From Delphinus delphis (lineage: Eukaryota > Chordata > Mammalia > Artiodactyla > Delphinidae), in the NCBI RefSeq assembly GCF_949987515.2, contig NC_082698.1, positions 26,502,070-26,566,069 on the forward strand: a stretch of DNA of 64,000 nucleotides, written 5' to 3'. Shown here piece by piece: positions 1-12,650 of the stretch (position 1 is the first letter of the stretch; each line of letters opens with the position of its first letter). Position numbers and translations under genes: made by a program. Below the pieces are notes generated by a model. That model did no database searches, had not been told where the DNA came from, and was given only the letters and a program-made list of their open reading frames with translations.

Positions 1-314
1 TTAACTGGATGTACAGTGTTCCACCTCTCTCAGGTTTCTAAACAGTCCCTTAACTTGCCTGGTGGGAGACCTTCCATCACTTGCTGAGATCTGAAGCTCT
101 GGGACGAGAATGTCACAGGGCGGGTTGGAAGATGATTTTATCTTCATTCCAAATATAAATTCTCAGACTGGCAAATCTGTCATACCCTCAGGATAAGTTT
201 GCCCAAACAATATTAGCATATATGCCCTGCAGTATCAAGCACAGGGCATCCACAGACCCAACTGACACTTGGCAGGTATAATGGTGACAAGGGAAGGAAA
301 TAAGTGTACTTTTT

Positions 315-652
315 TTTTCTTTTAATAGAGTCTTTTTTTAACTTTATTTATTTTTGGCTGCGTTTGGTCTTTGTTGCTGCACACGGGCATGCTCTAGTTG
401 CGGTGAGCAGGGGCTCTTCATTGTGGTGCGTGGGCTTCTCATTGCAGTGGCTTCTTTTGTTGTGGAGCATGGCCTCTAGGGCACGCGCGCTTCAGTAGTT
501 GTGGCACGCAGGCTCTAGAGCGCAGGCTCAGTAGTTGTGGTGCACGGGCTTAGTTGCTCCGTGGCAGGTAGGATCTTCCCAGACCAGGGCTCAAACCCAT
601 GTCCCCTGCATTGGAGGCAGATTCTTAACCACTGCACCACCAGGGGAGTCCC
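315..652 (-). mobile_element. CHR-type tRNA-derived SINE, long form
   Basis: On the minus strand this begins with the ggactcccctggtggtgcag head and ends in an A-rich tail (T-rich at 315-350 on the + strand). A direct repeat of about 16 bp (aataagtgtacttttt) flanks it at 299-314 and 653-668, which marks a target-site duplication. The body has the CHR middle module with repeated 'cagtagttgtggc'. Family name is from recognition, not a database search. Confidence 0.9.
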
Positions 653-1052
653 AATAAGTGTACTTTTTGAAGATAGTACCTTCCAATTTTTTTCTTTCTC
701 TCCCCCATTCCCTCTCTCCTCCTTTTCTTGCTCTGAGCGCCTGCCCCCCTCTTTCTTTCTTCCTCTTTTTCTTTTTCCTTTCTCTCTCTTTTCTTGCTTC
801 CTTGCTTTATTTCTTGGCAAGAAAATTCTTCAGATAGAAAGGGAATAGAGTTACAGCATCCCCATCTGTTCCATTCCCAGGGATTATTTAGTTGTCCAAA
901 TTTCACCAGCTTCTCTGGATTGCCAGCTGGGCCCCAGTGGCTGCTACCGTCCCACCCAGACAGACATTAGGGTTTTTTGGAGTTCTCTGTTTTCCAAACC
1001 TAGGCAAACCAAAACAAAACAAAAAAATCCTAGTTCAGTCAAGTCAGGATTT

Positions 1053-1380
1053 GTTTTTTATATAATTTAATTTAATTTATTTATTTATGTATTTGGCTGT
1101 ATTGGGTCTTCGTTGCTGAGCACGGGCTTTCTCTAGTTGTGGTGAGCGGGGGCTATTCTTTGCTGCGGTGCACGGACTTCTCATTGCAATGGCTTCTCTT
1201 GTTGCAGAGCACGGGCTCTAGGCACGTGGTCTTTAGTAGTTTTGGCACGCAGGCTCAGTAGTTGTGGCGTACGGGCTTAGTTGCTCCGCAGCATGTGGGA
1301 TCTTCCCAGACCAGGGATCGAACCTGTGTCCCCTGCATTGGGAGGCAGATTCTTAACCACTGCACCACCAGGGAAGTCCG
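1053..1380 (-). mobile_element. CHR-type SINE, long form
   Basis: Same architecture as the copy at 315, with an A-rich tail read as atttaatttatttattt on the + strand. The target-site duplication agtcaggattt occurs at 1042-1052 and 1381-1391. Confidence 0.9.
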
Positions 1381-1919
1381 AGTCAGGATTTTTTTCAAAA
1401 ACATTTTTTTACTAAGAAATTTAAAGGAAACCTTAGGAAAAAACAAACCTACAAAAGCATGAAATAGATGTATTTACAGAATGCAGATTCTGTTTTCCAA
1501 AATAACTGAGATCTAATTGTAGATTGATTTGTATATTGTATTTCCTTTTCTCAATCCCATCACTTTTGCATGCTGGACCCTATGACTCAGACTACACTGG
1601 GTTAACTAAGTTAGTACTGCTGCTAGGTTTGGTGGGATTCTCAGTTCCCTAAACCTGCCCTCCCATCTTCTCATTGGGTTTAGCCTCCTGGTTTTCTTTT
1701 CTGCTCCTGGACTGTTGTCATCCTTGCCAATACCCCCAAACGTTGCCTTCTGAATGAGAAAAATATTTGACACCCCACTTGGTCACAATGGATATTTGGG
1801 ATTTAGACCAAGCCCCACAACCTTAACTTGCAGATAACATCTCTACCCTTTGTCCTAGCCTCTAGAAAAATAAGTTAGCAAAACTTGCCTCTTGCTCCTG
1901 ACCCATTTCTGTCCTATTT

Positions 1920-2200
1920 GATTTGTTCATTTATTGAATATTTATTGAGCACCAGCTTGTGCCAGGCATTGTGCTAGATATTTGACATTGCTTTGTTATA
2001 TAAATATTGCAAGAATCCTCTTAAGGTTTAGTTCATTCTTTCAACAAACATTTATTGTATGCCTACAATGCACCCTTCCTAGATACTGTGCTAACTGCCA
2101 AAGTAGATATTATTATTCCCGTTTTTTTCCTCTGGTGAGACATACAGCTTCCCAAAATCGTTCAGGAAAACAAGTGGCCAAACTAGGATTCCAAACCATA
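1920..2200 (-). repeat. Old MIR/L2-like relic
   Basis: The 'tattgagcaccagcttgtgccaggcattgtgctaga' type wording at 1935-1980 and a second similar block near 2040-2180 (gatattattattcccg ... aaactaggattcc) resemble degraded antisense MIR or related ancient repeats. Boundaries are approximate and the family is uncertain. Confidence 0.4.
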
Positions 2201-2329
2201 GTGGGTTTTTTTTTGAAGTTTCTGGTTTATACTTATATTAGATTAAATGGTTTTATAATCCTTTACTATCAGTAAGTTATATTAAAAGAACATATTGATT
2301 TCTATTATGCTATCCAGACATACACATTT

Positions 2330-2935
2330 TAATAAATTGTTTATTTTGGAATAATTTTAGAATTATAGAAAAAGTGCAAAGATAACACCCAGAGTTTCTG
2401 TATGCCCCTCAGCCTAGTTTCCCCCATCTTACATTACCATGGAACATTTATCAACACTAAGAAATGGGCATTGATACATTGCTAATAACTAAACTTCATA
2501 TTTTATGTGGGTTTCACCAGTTTATCCATTAATGTCCTCTTTCTGTTCCAGGATACAATTCAGAGTTATCACATTGCATTTGGTTGTCATATCTCCCCAA
2601 TGGTCTCTGGTCTGTGACAGTTTCTCAAGTTTTGTTTTTCATGACCTTAACAGTCTCGAGGAGTACTGGCTAGGTATTCTGTAGAATGTACCCCAGTGTG
2701 GGTTTGTCTGATGTTTTTCTCACGATTAGATTCTGAGATTATGGATTTTTGAAAGTATATAACAGAGGCGAAGTGCCCTTCTCATCAGATCATACCAGGC
2801 GTTACATGACAGCCACATGACATCACTGGTGATATTCACCTTCATCGCTTGGTTAAGGTAGTATTCGCGAGGATTCTTTACTGTCAAGATACTATTTTTA
2901 CCTTTCGCTACTCTTCTTTGGAAATAAGTCTAGCC
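2330..2935 (-). mobile_element. Old L1 3'-end fragment, antisense
   Basis: Blocks such as 'ggaataattttagaatta', 'tttcaccagtttatcc' and 'tgtcctctttctgttccagg' match the wording of an old mammalian L1M-type repeat in antisense. No open frame survives. Boundaries are by eye. Confidence 0.55.
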
Positions 2936-3202
2936 TACGCTCAGTGGGAATGGGAATTAAACTCCACCTCCTAAGGAGGAGAGTATCTACACATGTTATT
3001 TGAAATTGTTCTGTTAGAAATATTTGTCTGTTCTCCACATTTCTTTAATCACTTTTATATCACTAAGGACCCATGCTAACCTCTGGTCTAAAACCTGTGC
3101 TTTTTCTGCTGTACCAGACAAGAAATGACAAAGACCTATACTAAGACATTTGTTTCAGGAAAATTTATTTCAGATTTCAGAGGTTTTTAGAAGGTAGATT
3201 TG

Positions 3203-3431
3203 GGGCTTCCCTGGTGGCGCAGTGGTTGAGAGTCCGCCTGCCGATGCAGGGGACACGGCTTCGTGCCCCGGTCCGGGAAGATCCCACATGCCGCGGAGTG
3301 GCTAGGCCCGTGAGCCATGGACGCTGAGCCTGTGCGTCCGGAGCCTGTTGCTCCGCAACGGGAGAGGCCACAACAGTGAGAGGCCCGCGTACCGCAAAAT
3401 AAATAAATAAATAAATAAATAAATTAAATAA
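3203..3431 (+). mobile_element. Short CHR-2-type SINE (young subgroup)
   Basis: It starts 'ggggcttccctggtggcgca', contains a Pol III B-box-like stretch around 'ggcttcgtgccccgg', and ends in a 'gcgtaccgc' module plus an (AAAT)n tail. The target-site duplication aaggtagatttg lies at 3191-3202 and 3432-3443. The copy is close in sequence to those at 6795, 7749, 17132, 22907, 26424 and 40073. Confidence 0.92.
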
Positions 3432-4026
3432 AAGGTAGATTTGATAAGACTTGGTGACCTTGAATGTGACAGAGTGGTGGAGGAGGGAGTGTTTGAAAAC
3501 ACTCAGATTTTGGTTTGAATGGCTGGAAATAAAATTTTGGTTTGAAATATTAACTAACAAATATGATGATTGGTTGTAAGCTTTGATAAAGCTTAGCTTC
3601 TTCAGAGACTGTATTTAGCCTATGTGTTACTGAATGCCCTGTTCTCCCAAGTAAGATCAGAGCAAACTACTACTTTTCTTTCTGACTGAAACACCAGGGC
3701 CCCCTAGTGGACAGCCCCCCGGGTCCTGTTTCTTGTCTAAAGGATGCTTGGTTTTGTTTTTTGTTTGGTTGTGAGGTTTTTCCCTAGTTCATTTGCAGAG
3801 CAGAGATGCTTGATTCTGTTCTCTGTCTAATAAATTATTAAGCCCTTCCCATTTTAAAGTGATCAGTTCACCCCGTGTGACCTCATGTTCCTAAGAGGAC
3901 AGTTACTCTCTGACAGTTACTCCCATGCTCTCATACTCTAAACCAGAAGGTAGTCGATACTTGTTTTTAACTCATTTATCCTCTTATTCTATCTGGTGCT
4001 ATATTAATGTTAATTCTTTGTTTCAG

Positions 4027-4105
4027 AGCCATCATCAACCACTTTAACCCCAAAATTGAATCCTACGCTGCTGTGAATCACATATCCCAACTGTCGGAGG
4101 AGCAG
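4027..4105 (+). CDS. ARMH3 antepenultimate visible coding exon
   Basis: 79 nt between acceptor tttcag and donor gtaagc. It reads [20 protein letters not shown] then QLSEEQ, after two bases completing a codon begun in the previous exon, and ends in phase 0. The start at 4027 rather than 4029 (tttcag|ag) is chosen because the AG acceptor at 4025-4026 follows the pyrimidine tract most directly. Next exon continues with [10 protein letters not shown]. Confidence 0.88.
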
Positions 4106-6198
4106 GTAAGCCACTACTTTCCTCACAGTGACCCTAGTTTGTGGCTAGCATCAAGCCCTCTCTGATGGCAGAGAGATTCTATGACTGAGCTTCTAATGGG
4201 AGTGGCAAGAGCTAGGCTGCTAAGAGGAATTAGTAAGGGATTTGTTGGTAGTACTTTAAATAGAATGATGGCTTCTGTTTTTGTGCCATATGAAGGGTTT
4301 GCTTAATTATGTAGAAGATATGTAGGTGAAATTTTGGTGAATTGTTATTTTAGAGTGGGTGATATGGCATTTCTTCTTTTAATTTTAGGCAGAGAGTCAT
4401 TTTGACTTTTGAAAATAAGAAATGAAAACTTAGCAGTGGTTGAAACTGCCAATTAGAAAAACCCTGAGTTCAGCTTAATTTGAGGCTGTTTGGCTCCTTA
4501 AAACATGAGCCCTCCTTGGGGCAGATTTTCCTTAGTAATTGAGTTCTAATTTGCCTTGAGCATTTATTTCGGAGCAGGTTTTTCTGTGATATGGACCAAG
4601 TTGGAGATGCAGATAGTGTTGTGTGTTTGTTTTCCTTGAGTCTGGCCTGATTTCCTCTTCTCCCAAAATGCCTGTACTCGGCCCTGCATTATATAAAATT
4701 ACAGATGGGGCTTTAGCGTAGCATGGTATTGAACTTGATGTTTCAGAATGAGACTCTTGAGTCTTGTTTTTAAAAGCACAAAATGAGGCGTGTATTCACA
4801 CAATCTTCCTTCCTTCCCACCCTACTCCCAAGTTGGAGGGCCTGGGTATTCATGAGGTGAGAGTCCAGATATAGGCTCCAAATCAATTAAAAAAAAAACA
4901 CCTATGCTCTGCGCTCTCTTTTTTTTGCCACTGAGCCTCTTGCTGGCAGGGCCAGCCAGCTAGCTGTTGTGTGATTGTGTGTTCAGTGTTCCTAAAAGCT
5001 GTTCCGCTCACCAAATGAGGCACCAAGCAAGCCTTTTGCCTAACAGACAGCTTCTCAGTATTCTTACCAGTGGCTCTTTGCTCAGCCAGATGGATAGGAC
5101 TCAATTAGTCTATCAGTTATTCCCCTTGACATATTTGTTCTCTTTTGTGAGGCCAGCTGTGAGAATCCATCCTCTTATTTAAACCGCTTTGATAAATGGC
5201 TTTCATTTTCTTTTTTCCTCTTCTGCCTATGGAGCAGTCCTAAGTCCTGTATAGGACTTTGATGCCACTGCTCTCTGTGAGGTGCTTCAAGATCCTACCT
5301 TTTTCCTGTTGGACCAGTTCAGATCAGTTTTATTATATCATTTTTATGCAAAAGAATTCAACATCTTGAGTTTTGTATAGTGAAAGAAAGGGTGACTTTC
5401 TTACCACAGTGAGCTCTGGTTAGCCTAAAAGCTTTAAAAAAAAAAAAAAAAAAAAAGACACATTTTCCCAGTCAGCCACGTGCAGTATTCATCCCTCAGC
5501 AGCTTGGGAAGGTCAGGCTGAAATCTTCCTACAGCAGTAGCAGCCACAGACCAATAATAAAAATCCATTCTGGCGCATGAGGCAATCTGGAAAAGGATGA
5601 TTAGCAAGCACGTGTCCTCACCCTTCTCCAACTTCTTTCAAAGTTAAATGAAGTGATGAAAGTGACTCTCAGTAAGAGTCCACAAGCCAGAGATGAGGCG
5701 ACTTCTATAGAGTGAGAGAGTACACAGCCCTATTTGAGAATGATGAAGGGATAGCACTCTCAAAGATTTATTTTCTTAGTAAATAATTGCATGCCTGCTG
5801 TATACAAAGTGTGGTCCTGGGTAGTAGGGATCAGTGGTGAATAATCTAAGTGTAGTCCTTGCTCTCATGGAGTTTTTGTATATTCATTACCTCTCTTAAC
5901 AACTCTTTTCTCTTGGGTAGTGGGGGAAGGGTGATAACTATTCTGGGACCCTTTTCAAAACTGCCCTCAAAATAGTTGTTGCTTCTCTTCCCTAACTGAC
6001 TCTGAAGGGCAATAAATGACAGCATGAGGGTGCACTTGGTTTTATTCTCAGCATATCAGATTAAAAGTATTTTGACTCCTTGTTAATCTCCAACATGTGT
6101 TGGAGCACTTCTCTCCCCTCAGTTATGAACATTAATGCTAATGTCACTAATATTAAGTGTATTCACAGCTTCTCAAAGAACTGGCTTTGGGATGCAAT

Positions 6199-6312
6199 AG
6201 AGCCTGGTGGTCCAGTGATTTAGACTCCGTGCTTCCAATTCAGGGGGCTTGAGTTCAATCCCTGGTGGGAGAACTAAGATCCCACATGCCACTTGGCCAA
6301 AAAAAAAAAAGA
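6199..6312 (+). mobile_element. Short tRNA-derived SINE, Bov-tA/CHR-like older type
   Basis: The order 'agcctggtggtccagtg', 'gagttcaatccctggtggg', 'gaactaagatcccacatgcc' and then an A tail is the compact cetartiodactyl tRNA-derived SINE form. It is more diverged than the CHR-2 copies and no clear target-site duplication was found. Confidence 0.75.
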
Positions 6313-6794
6313 AAGAAAAAAAGAAAAATAGGGCCTCAGTTGTTAGCAGCAAACTAAGTAGAAAGAAAAAATCAGGAACTTAATCCCCATCTAGATTCTA
6401 AAGTACTCCTAAAGTAAAGCCTAAAGACCATGGATAGACGTTAACCGGGATTTATAGCACTTAGTAAGATAGCAGACAAGAGAGGGCTCTTTGCTAGATC
6501 TGCCTGCCTAGGCTGCCATTTTCTTCTGGCAAGAGGTTTAGTTCTGGCAACCCCCAGACACATTCTAGTGTGTGTTTGAGGCATTTCAAGATGATATTTG
6601 TAAATCCATTATTGCTTAATAAACAAAGCCCAGTCTCTCACACTGGGGTTTCTTTTCAGATGTCCAGAAGATAGATGACATGTTTTATTACTTCTCATTG
6701 GCTTCATGGAGGGCAAAGCTTTTTAATCAGTTAATACCCTCAGTGTGACTGAATGGTCATTCATTTTCTAGTGTAATAAACTGCGTGCATTTTT

Positions 6795-6996
6795 TTTTTT
6801 TTTTGCGGTACGCGGGCCTCTCACTGTTGTGGCCTCTCCCGTCGCGGAACACAGGCTCCGGACGCGCAGGCTCAGTGGCCATGGCTCACGGGCCCAGCCG
6901 CTCCGTGGCATGTGGGATCTTCCCAGACCGGGGCAGGAACCCGTGTCCCCTGCATCGGCAGGCAGACTCTCAACCACTGTGCCACCAGGGAAGCCC
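6795..6996 (-). mobile_element. Short CHR-2-type SINE (young subgroup)
   Basis: Antisense copy starting on the + strand with poly-T and 'gcggtacgcgggcctc' and ending 'ccaccagggaagccc'. The target-site duplication ctgcgtgcattttt is at 6781-6794 and 6997-7010. The short open frames on both strands here are SINE-derived, not genes. Confidence 0.92.
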
Positions 6997-7089
6997 CTGC
7001 GTGCATTTTTATTTTGTATACACAGGTGTCATATTTGTTTGGAGTTGATTGTGAAGCTTGCTCATTTTGACTCCTTTTGTGTGTGTGTG

Positions 7090-8560
7090 GTAAAATCTGC
7101 ATAAAATTTACCATTTGAGTAGTTTTTAAGTGTACAGTTCAGTGGCATTAAGTGCATTCACATTGTTGTGCAACCATCACTACTGTCCATCTCCAGAACT
7201 TTTTCATCATTTCATGCTGAAACCCTAAACCCATTAAACAATGACTCCTCATTTCCTGTACCCCCAGCCCCTGGTAACCACTATTCTACTATTTGTCTCT
7301 ATGTACCTGACTATTCTAGGCGTCTCACAGAAAGTGGAATCATACAATATTTGTCCTTTTGTATATGGTTTATTTCTCTTAGCAAAATGTCTTCAAGTTT
7401 TGTCCATGTTGTAGCATGTATCAGAATTTCATTCCTTTCAAAGCTGAATAATATTCCATTGTATGTGTATAGCACATTTTGTTTATCCTTCTAACCATTG
7501 ATGGACATTTGGGTTGTTTCCACCTTTTGACTATTGTGAAGAATGCTGCTGTGAATGTTGGTGTTTTGAGTCCCTGCTTTCAGTTCTTTTGTATATATAC
7601 CCAGAGGTGGGACTGCTGGATCAAATGGTAGTTAATTCTATGTTTAATTTTTTGAGAAGCCATCATAGTGTTTCCCACAGTGGCAGCACCATTTTACATT
7701 CCAGTTTTTCCACAACCTTGTCAACACTGGTTGTTTTCTGATTTTTTTTTTTTTTTGCGGTACGCGGGCCTCTCACTGCTGTGACCTCTCCCGTTGCGGA
7801 GCACAGGCTCCAGACGCGCAGGCTCAGCGGCCATGGCTCACGGGCCCAGCTGCTCTGCGGCATGTGGGATCTTCCTGGACCGGGGCAGGAACCCGTGTCC
7901 CCTGCATTGGCAGGCGGACTCTCAACCACTGCGCCACCAGGGAAGCCCATTTTCTGATTTTTTTGATAACAGCCATCCTAATGGGGGTGAAGTAGTGTCT
8001 CATTATGGTTCTGATTTTTATTTCCCTAATCATTATTAATGTTGAGCATCTTTTTATGTGTTTACTGGCCATTTGTTTATCTTCTTTGGAGAAATGTCTC
8101 TTCAAGCCCCTTGCCCATGTTTTAATTGGGTTGTTTGGATTTTTGTTGTTGAGTTTTAGGAATTCTTTATATATTCTAGATATTTATCCTTCATCAGACA
8201 TGTGATTTGCAAATATTTTCTCCCATTCTGTGGGTTGCCTTTTTACTATGTTGACAGTGTCCCTTGATGAACAAGTTTTCAATTTTGATGAAGTCCTGTT
8301 TGTCTGTTCTTTGGTTGCCTGTACTTCTGGTGTCATCATTACTAAATCCAGTGTCATGAAATTTTCCCCTATGTTTTCTTCTAAGAGTTGTATAGTTTTA
8401 GCTCTTACATTTAGGTCTTTGACCTATTTTGAATTAATTTTTTTGTATATGGTGTTTGGTAAGGGCACTTTGACCGCTTTTTGTATTTCATGTATCTTTA
8501 TGAATAAAGTTTATAGAGAAGGTACAACTTGCTTTTCCAAGAACTGTGAAACTGCTCCCA
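7090..8560 (-). mobile_element. Old L1 fragment, antisense, split by a SINE
   Basis: Typical antisense L1 ORF2/3'UTR wording runs through this stretch, for example 'aatattccattgtatgtgt', 'ctgctggatcaaatggtag', 'gcaaatattttctcccatt'. It reads continuously across a SINE at 7749-7949. Frames are broken, so it is not coding. Ends are approximate. Confidence 0.75.
7749..7949 (-). mobile_element. Short CHR-2-type SINE nested in L1
   Basis: Poly-T then 'gcggtacgcgggcc' through 'gccaccagggaagccc'. The duplication ttttctgattttttt flanks it at about 7734-7748 and 7950-7964, and the L1 text resumes directly after it. This shows that the SINE is younger than the L1. Confidence 0.92.
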
Positions 8561-10289
8561 GTTTATTCCCTACTGGGTTTGCTTGTCTTTAGTACATCTT
8601 ATAAAAACTGTCCTTCAGGCCCCTTGCCCACCCTCAGCTGAGATTTAGCTCCTTTCTCTTCTCAGTACGGCTTGTTGGTAAGCATCTGTCCCTAGCTGGT
8701 AGAATCATTTGGTATGCCCCTATCCTTACCAGTGATACGCACCCTGATTTTTATTCTCTCACGAGGATAGCTGAGTCACACAACCTGTGGCATTTTCATA
8801 GATAAATCCCAACGACCCTTTTGTTTGTACTAAATAAATGTGGAAGGAAGGTATTTAAGAGAAACTCTAGACCCCAGACTAAATCTTGGGTTTGGATGCT
8901 TTGAGGATATACTGTCTTGATGATGCAATGCTCCCTGCAGATAAGTATGTTAAAATAGAAGAGCTCTTCAGGGGGTTCTCCTCCCTATCCTGTCCTACCC
9001 TAAACTCTTATATACTTCCTGTCCTTTATTCCTGCTTTTCAAATTAGGAAAAAGACTTTTTTTTATTACTGGCTGCATCCTACTAGAATTGAGTCTACAC
9101 TCAAGAGATCTGTCATGAAATTTTTTGGAATACTGGCTCACAGGTTTTTAACCGAAAGTCCAAGAATAGGCTTTAGAAAGTTACTGCACACTGAAATTGT
9201 GTAAAATTATGCATATGTCCTGTTTTTTTTCTTGAAGAGGGCCCATCTTTCTTAAAAGCCTCAGTCAGCCTTTGACCCCTTCAACACATTTCTTTTTAAA
9301 GAATCACTGGCTTAGGTGCCTTGAATAGTACCTCATACTTTCCTTGCCCCCACAGCCATCAGACCTTTGAAAATGCCCATTGAAGATCTTAAGCACCTTT
9401 TAGACTATTCACTATTTGTTTCGGTTTGCAAATGCTATGACATTGATTTATATCAGCTCTAACTTCCTTATAGGCAAAAGAGGGATTCATAGCAGAACTT
9501 TACAGAAGATTCTCTAGAGCCCTGAATATTTAGAGTACATAGTGGCAATTTAGGATTCAAGTCAAAACCTTCCCTGAGCACCTGATTCCTTAAGCTTTCA
9601 GTCATACTTATGACCAATTTTGTGCCATTGAAATATCCCATTGGAAAACAAGTAAATGGCCCACTTTTACTTTCTTCAGCCTTCATTCAGCTATCAGTAT
9701 TTTAGCATTTAGTGCTTTGTGCTTTAGATTGAGCCAGGCATTTGAGGGATACAGAGGTATGATAAAGGGCCTTTGTTCTCAAAGGATGGAGTAAGTGCAA
9801 AAGATGGCTTAAGGCAATTTATTATCAATAGCCGACCAGTACTAGCAATAGGATCTGTGTGTTCCTGTTGGAGAAAGATCTCTGCAGGTTGTGGTGGTCA
9901 GGAAAGGCCATGTGGAAGAGAGAAGAAGTGAGTTGGGCCTTGAAAGAAGAAGGGTAGGAATTGGATAAATGGAGAGGCACAGATTGTAAAATGTACTCAA
10001 AGCCAGGACCTGAAAAGGACAGAAAGAGTGGAGAAGAGTCCCAGAGTTTCTATGCCTTGTCCTTGGGTCCCAGGGCACCCAGGGGCTGGATGCCTTAGAA
10101 ATATGATTCAGTCATTTAAATTGTTAGCACATCTTCCATAAACCCTAGTGCACTGACTCTCATCCCTGTCCTAATTGTTCTGCCTTTGATTCAGTTCACA
10201 AGCATTCATCTCAAAGGCCTAGTATGAGCCAGCCTCAATGCTACTAGGCATATGATTAGACCTACTGAGCAAACCTATCTCTCTCTTTT

Positions 10290-10790
10290 TTTGTCCTGGT
10301 AAAAAACACATAACAAAATTTATCATCTTAACCACTCTTAAGTGTACACTACAGTAGTGTTAATATATACATTGTTGTGCAATTTATCATGGGTTCGAGC
10401 CCTGGACTGGGAAGATCCCACATGCTGTGGAGCAACTAAGCCCATGCACCAGAACTACTGAGCCTATGTTCTAGAGCTCGCGAGCCACAACTCCTGAGCC
10501 CACGTGTCACAACTACTGAAGCCTGCACGCCTAGAGCCTGTGCTCCGCAACAAGAGAAGCCACCGCAATGAGAAGCCCATGCACCGCAACAAAGAGTAGC
10601 CCCCACTCACCGCAACTAGAGAAAGCCTGCATGCAGCAACAAAGACCCAACAGAGCCAAAAATAAATTAATTAATTAATTTAAAAAGAAAACAAAAAACT
10701 GAAACTCTGTGTATTGAACAACTCCCCTTTTCCTGCCCTCCACCTTGCCCCTGGCAACTACCATTCTACTTTCTGTTTCTAAGCATGAGC
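10290..10790 (-). mobile_element. Old L1 fragment, antisense, split by a SINE
   Basis: Text such as 'aaaacacataacaaaattta' before and 'ccctggcaactaccattcta' after the SINE at 10390-10690 belongs to the same antisense L1 3' region seen at 7100-7280. The two halves are continuous once the SINE is removed. Confidence 0.65.
10390..10690 (+). mobile_element. 5'-truncated long CHR-type SINE
   Basis: The copy starts inside the tRNA-related head at 'gggttcgagccctggactgg', so the A-box part is missing. It continues with the 'caactactga' module and ends 'gccaaaaataaattaattaa'. It is inserted within an L1 relic. Confidence 0.85.
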
Positions 10791-12469
10791 AAACCTATCT
10801 GGAAGCTGGTATTCCTTTAAACCAAGTGGCCCAGGGGCTTGCTAAAAATTTTTCATACAAATTTAGGGATTTTCCGGGAAGATCACAAAGGTGGTCTGCT
10901 GGCACTCCCATGTGCCACAGGACTATAGGACAGTGTCACCAGATGCCTCCCATTATTTCTTCAAGTTTCCACTCTCACTAAGGCTTTGGATTTTGGTTTC
11001 AGAGGAGGCCCTGTATAATGTCATGTTATAAGAGGTATCTTTGAAAGTATTATGATGAAACAGAGAATCATTCATTTGTAGGAATAGGTTAAAGTCAATT
11101 AGAGAAACAAAAAATGCTTCACATCTGATTGAGTGAAAGTTGCACTGGAAGCTGAGTATATATTTTCATCTATTAGTCATCTTTCTAACCCTTTTTGCTT
11201 TTCTCCTGATCCTAAGATAATAGCCACTATAAATAACTGCTGAGTGTTTAAAGATCGTAACGAAACCTAACTTTATTTTCCCAGAGAACAGTGAGATACT
11301 GCTAATAAGAAGAGAGCCCTAGTTTGTGGGGCGAAACATTGTTAGGGTGTCTGGGTGGCACCCGTTACTTGTGAACATGTAGGAGGAAGCACAGAAAAAT
11401 CTTGGGGAGATATTCTAAAAGCTTCAAGCCTTATGAGGAAAATGGAGCCTGGTACTTCAGCTTTAGAGTTCTTGGCCCTTGGGGTGCTAGTAAATGTTTA
11501 ATAACTGGTAGCGGGGTGAGTGGCTGGAGGGGGCTGATTTGTAGTGCTAAAGGTGAATGCTCCCACCATGGCTACCAGTGTGAAGCCAAGTGGCTCTCAC
11601 AGTGCTTGAAAATTTAACAATCATCTCTCACAGGCGAAGCATGTGTTAAGTCAGCTCCAGCATACCACTGGTTGTTGAGGAAGACTGGGAGAAGGGGGTG
11701 TGAGGTGGGGCTGTGAGGTGGGGCTTTCTGAGCAGGAGGTGAGTGTGGGTCACTTTCCCCATGGAGCCACCTATATTGCCTCCCAGGGCAATCGAGTCCT
11801 CTGAGCAGCCCATTCTGAGAGCCCCTGTGATGTTTTCTCATCTTAAAACAGGGCCTTGGCCACCATGCAAGGCAGCCTTGGCAGAGACATATGCTGGTGA
11901 GCTGAGATTTAAGACTCTCACGATAGCCATAACTCAGTTTCCCGTACTTGGCATTGTGATTTTTTTTGTACAACAGCCTGTAGTTTTGCACTGCCTCTCT
12001 ATAACACTGAGTGATGGTTGCTGTGGGAACTCTGAGTACGAGCATGTGACACAAGCATTGGCTGTCTGACCCTTCCTCTCTTGGTGTCTTTGTTTAGATT
12101 CTGACATTTCAATTGACCTATTTGGCAGGAAAAAGTTTGATATGAGTTATTTGTTCACTGGATTCACCAAAGCAGAAAGACACAAAGTCAGAGGCAGAGA
12201 GATTTTCCTACAAGCTGCTAATAAACCTTGGAAATCAACTTTATGTTACATAGGGCATCTTGAGAAGGTCCACTTAAGAAGGTCAGCTGATTATGTGCTG
12301 CTAGGATGTCCACTCTCTTACTTGGACCAAGAGGTAGGCTGTACTATCAGAGACGGGAGAAAGCTGGATTTTAGCTCCTCTGAATAGGGAAGAAAGTATC
12401 TTGGATTTAAAAAAGGACACAAATAGATAAAAGGAAAGGAAAAACTAGGAGTTTCTGAGCTAGGTACTT

Positions 12470-12650
12470 TTACTTAGGTTATGTAATTAATTCTTTAATC
12501 AATTGTTTGAGGTAGGTACAGTTATCCTCATTTTATAGATGACGATGCTAAAGAGACTTAAGTAATTTGTTCAAGATCACACAGCTGTTAATGGTAAAGC
12601 CATAGTGTGAATGTAGGTCAGTCTGACATCAAAGTCTGAGCTTTTCATTG
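12470..12650 (-). repeat. MIR-type ancient SINE, antisense
   Basis: Contains 'cctcattttatagatgacga' and 'agatcacacagctgttaatg', which correspond to the antisense MIR core wording. Strongly diverged, with approximate ends. Confidence 0.6.

Larger units (their letters stand above)
1..4026 (+). other. ARMH3 intron (partial), upstream of the first visible exon
   Basis: No coding exon was recognised here. The stretch holds two long SINEs, one short SINE, an old MIR/L2-like relic near 1920-2200 and an old antisense L1 fragment near 2330-2935. The remaining unique sequence (about 1390-1910 and 3445-4020) shows nothing I can name. It ends in a polypyrimidine tract and the acceptor AG at 4025-4026. 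Confidence 0.75.
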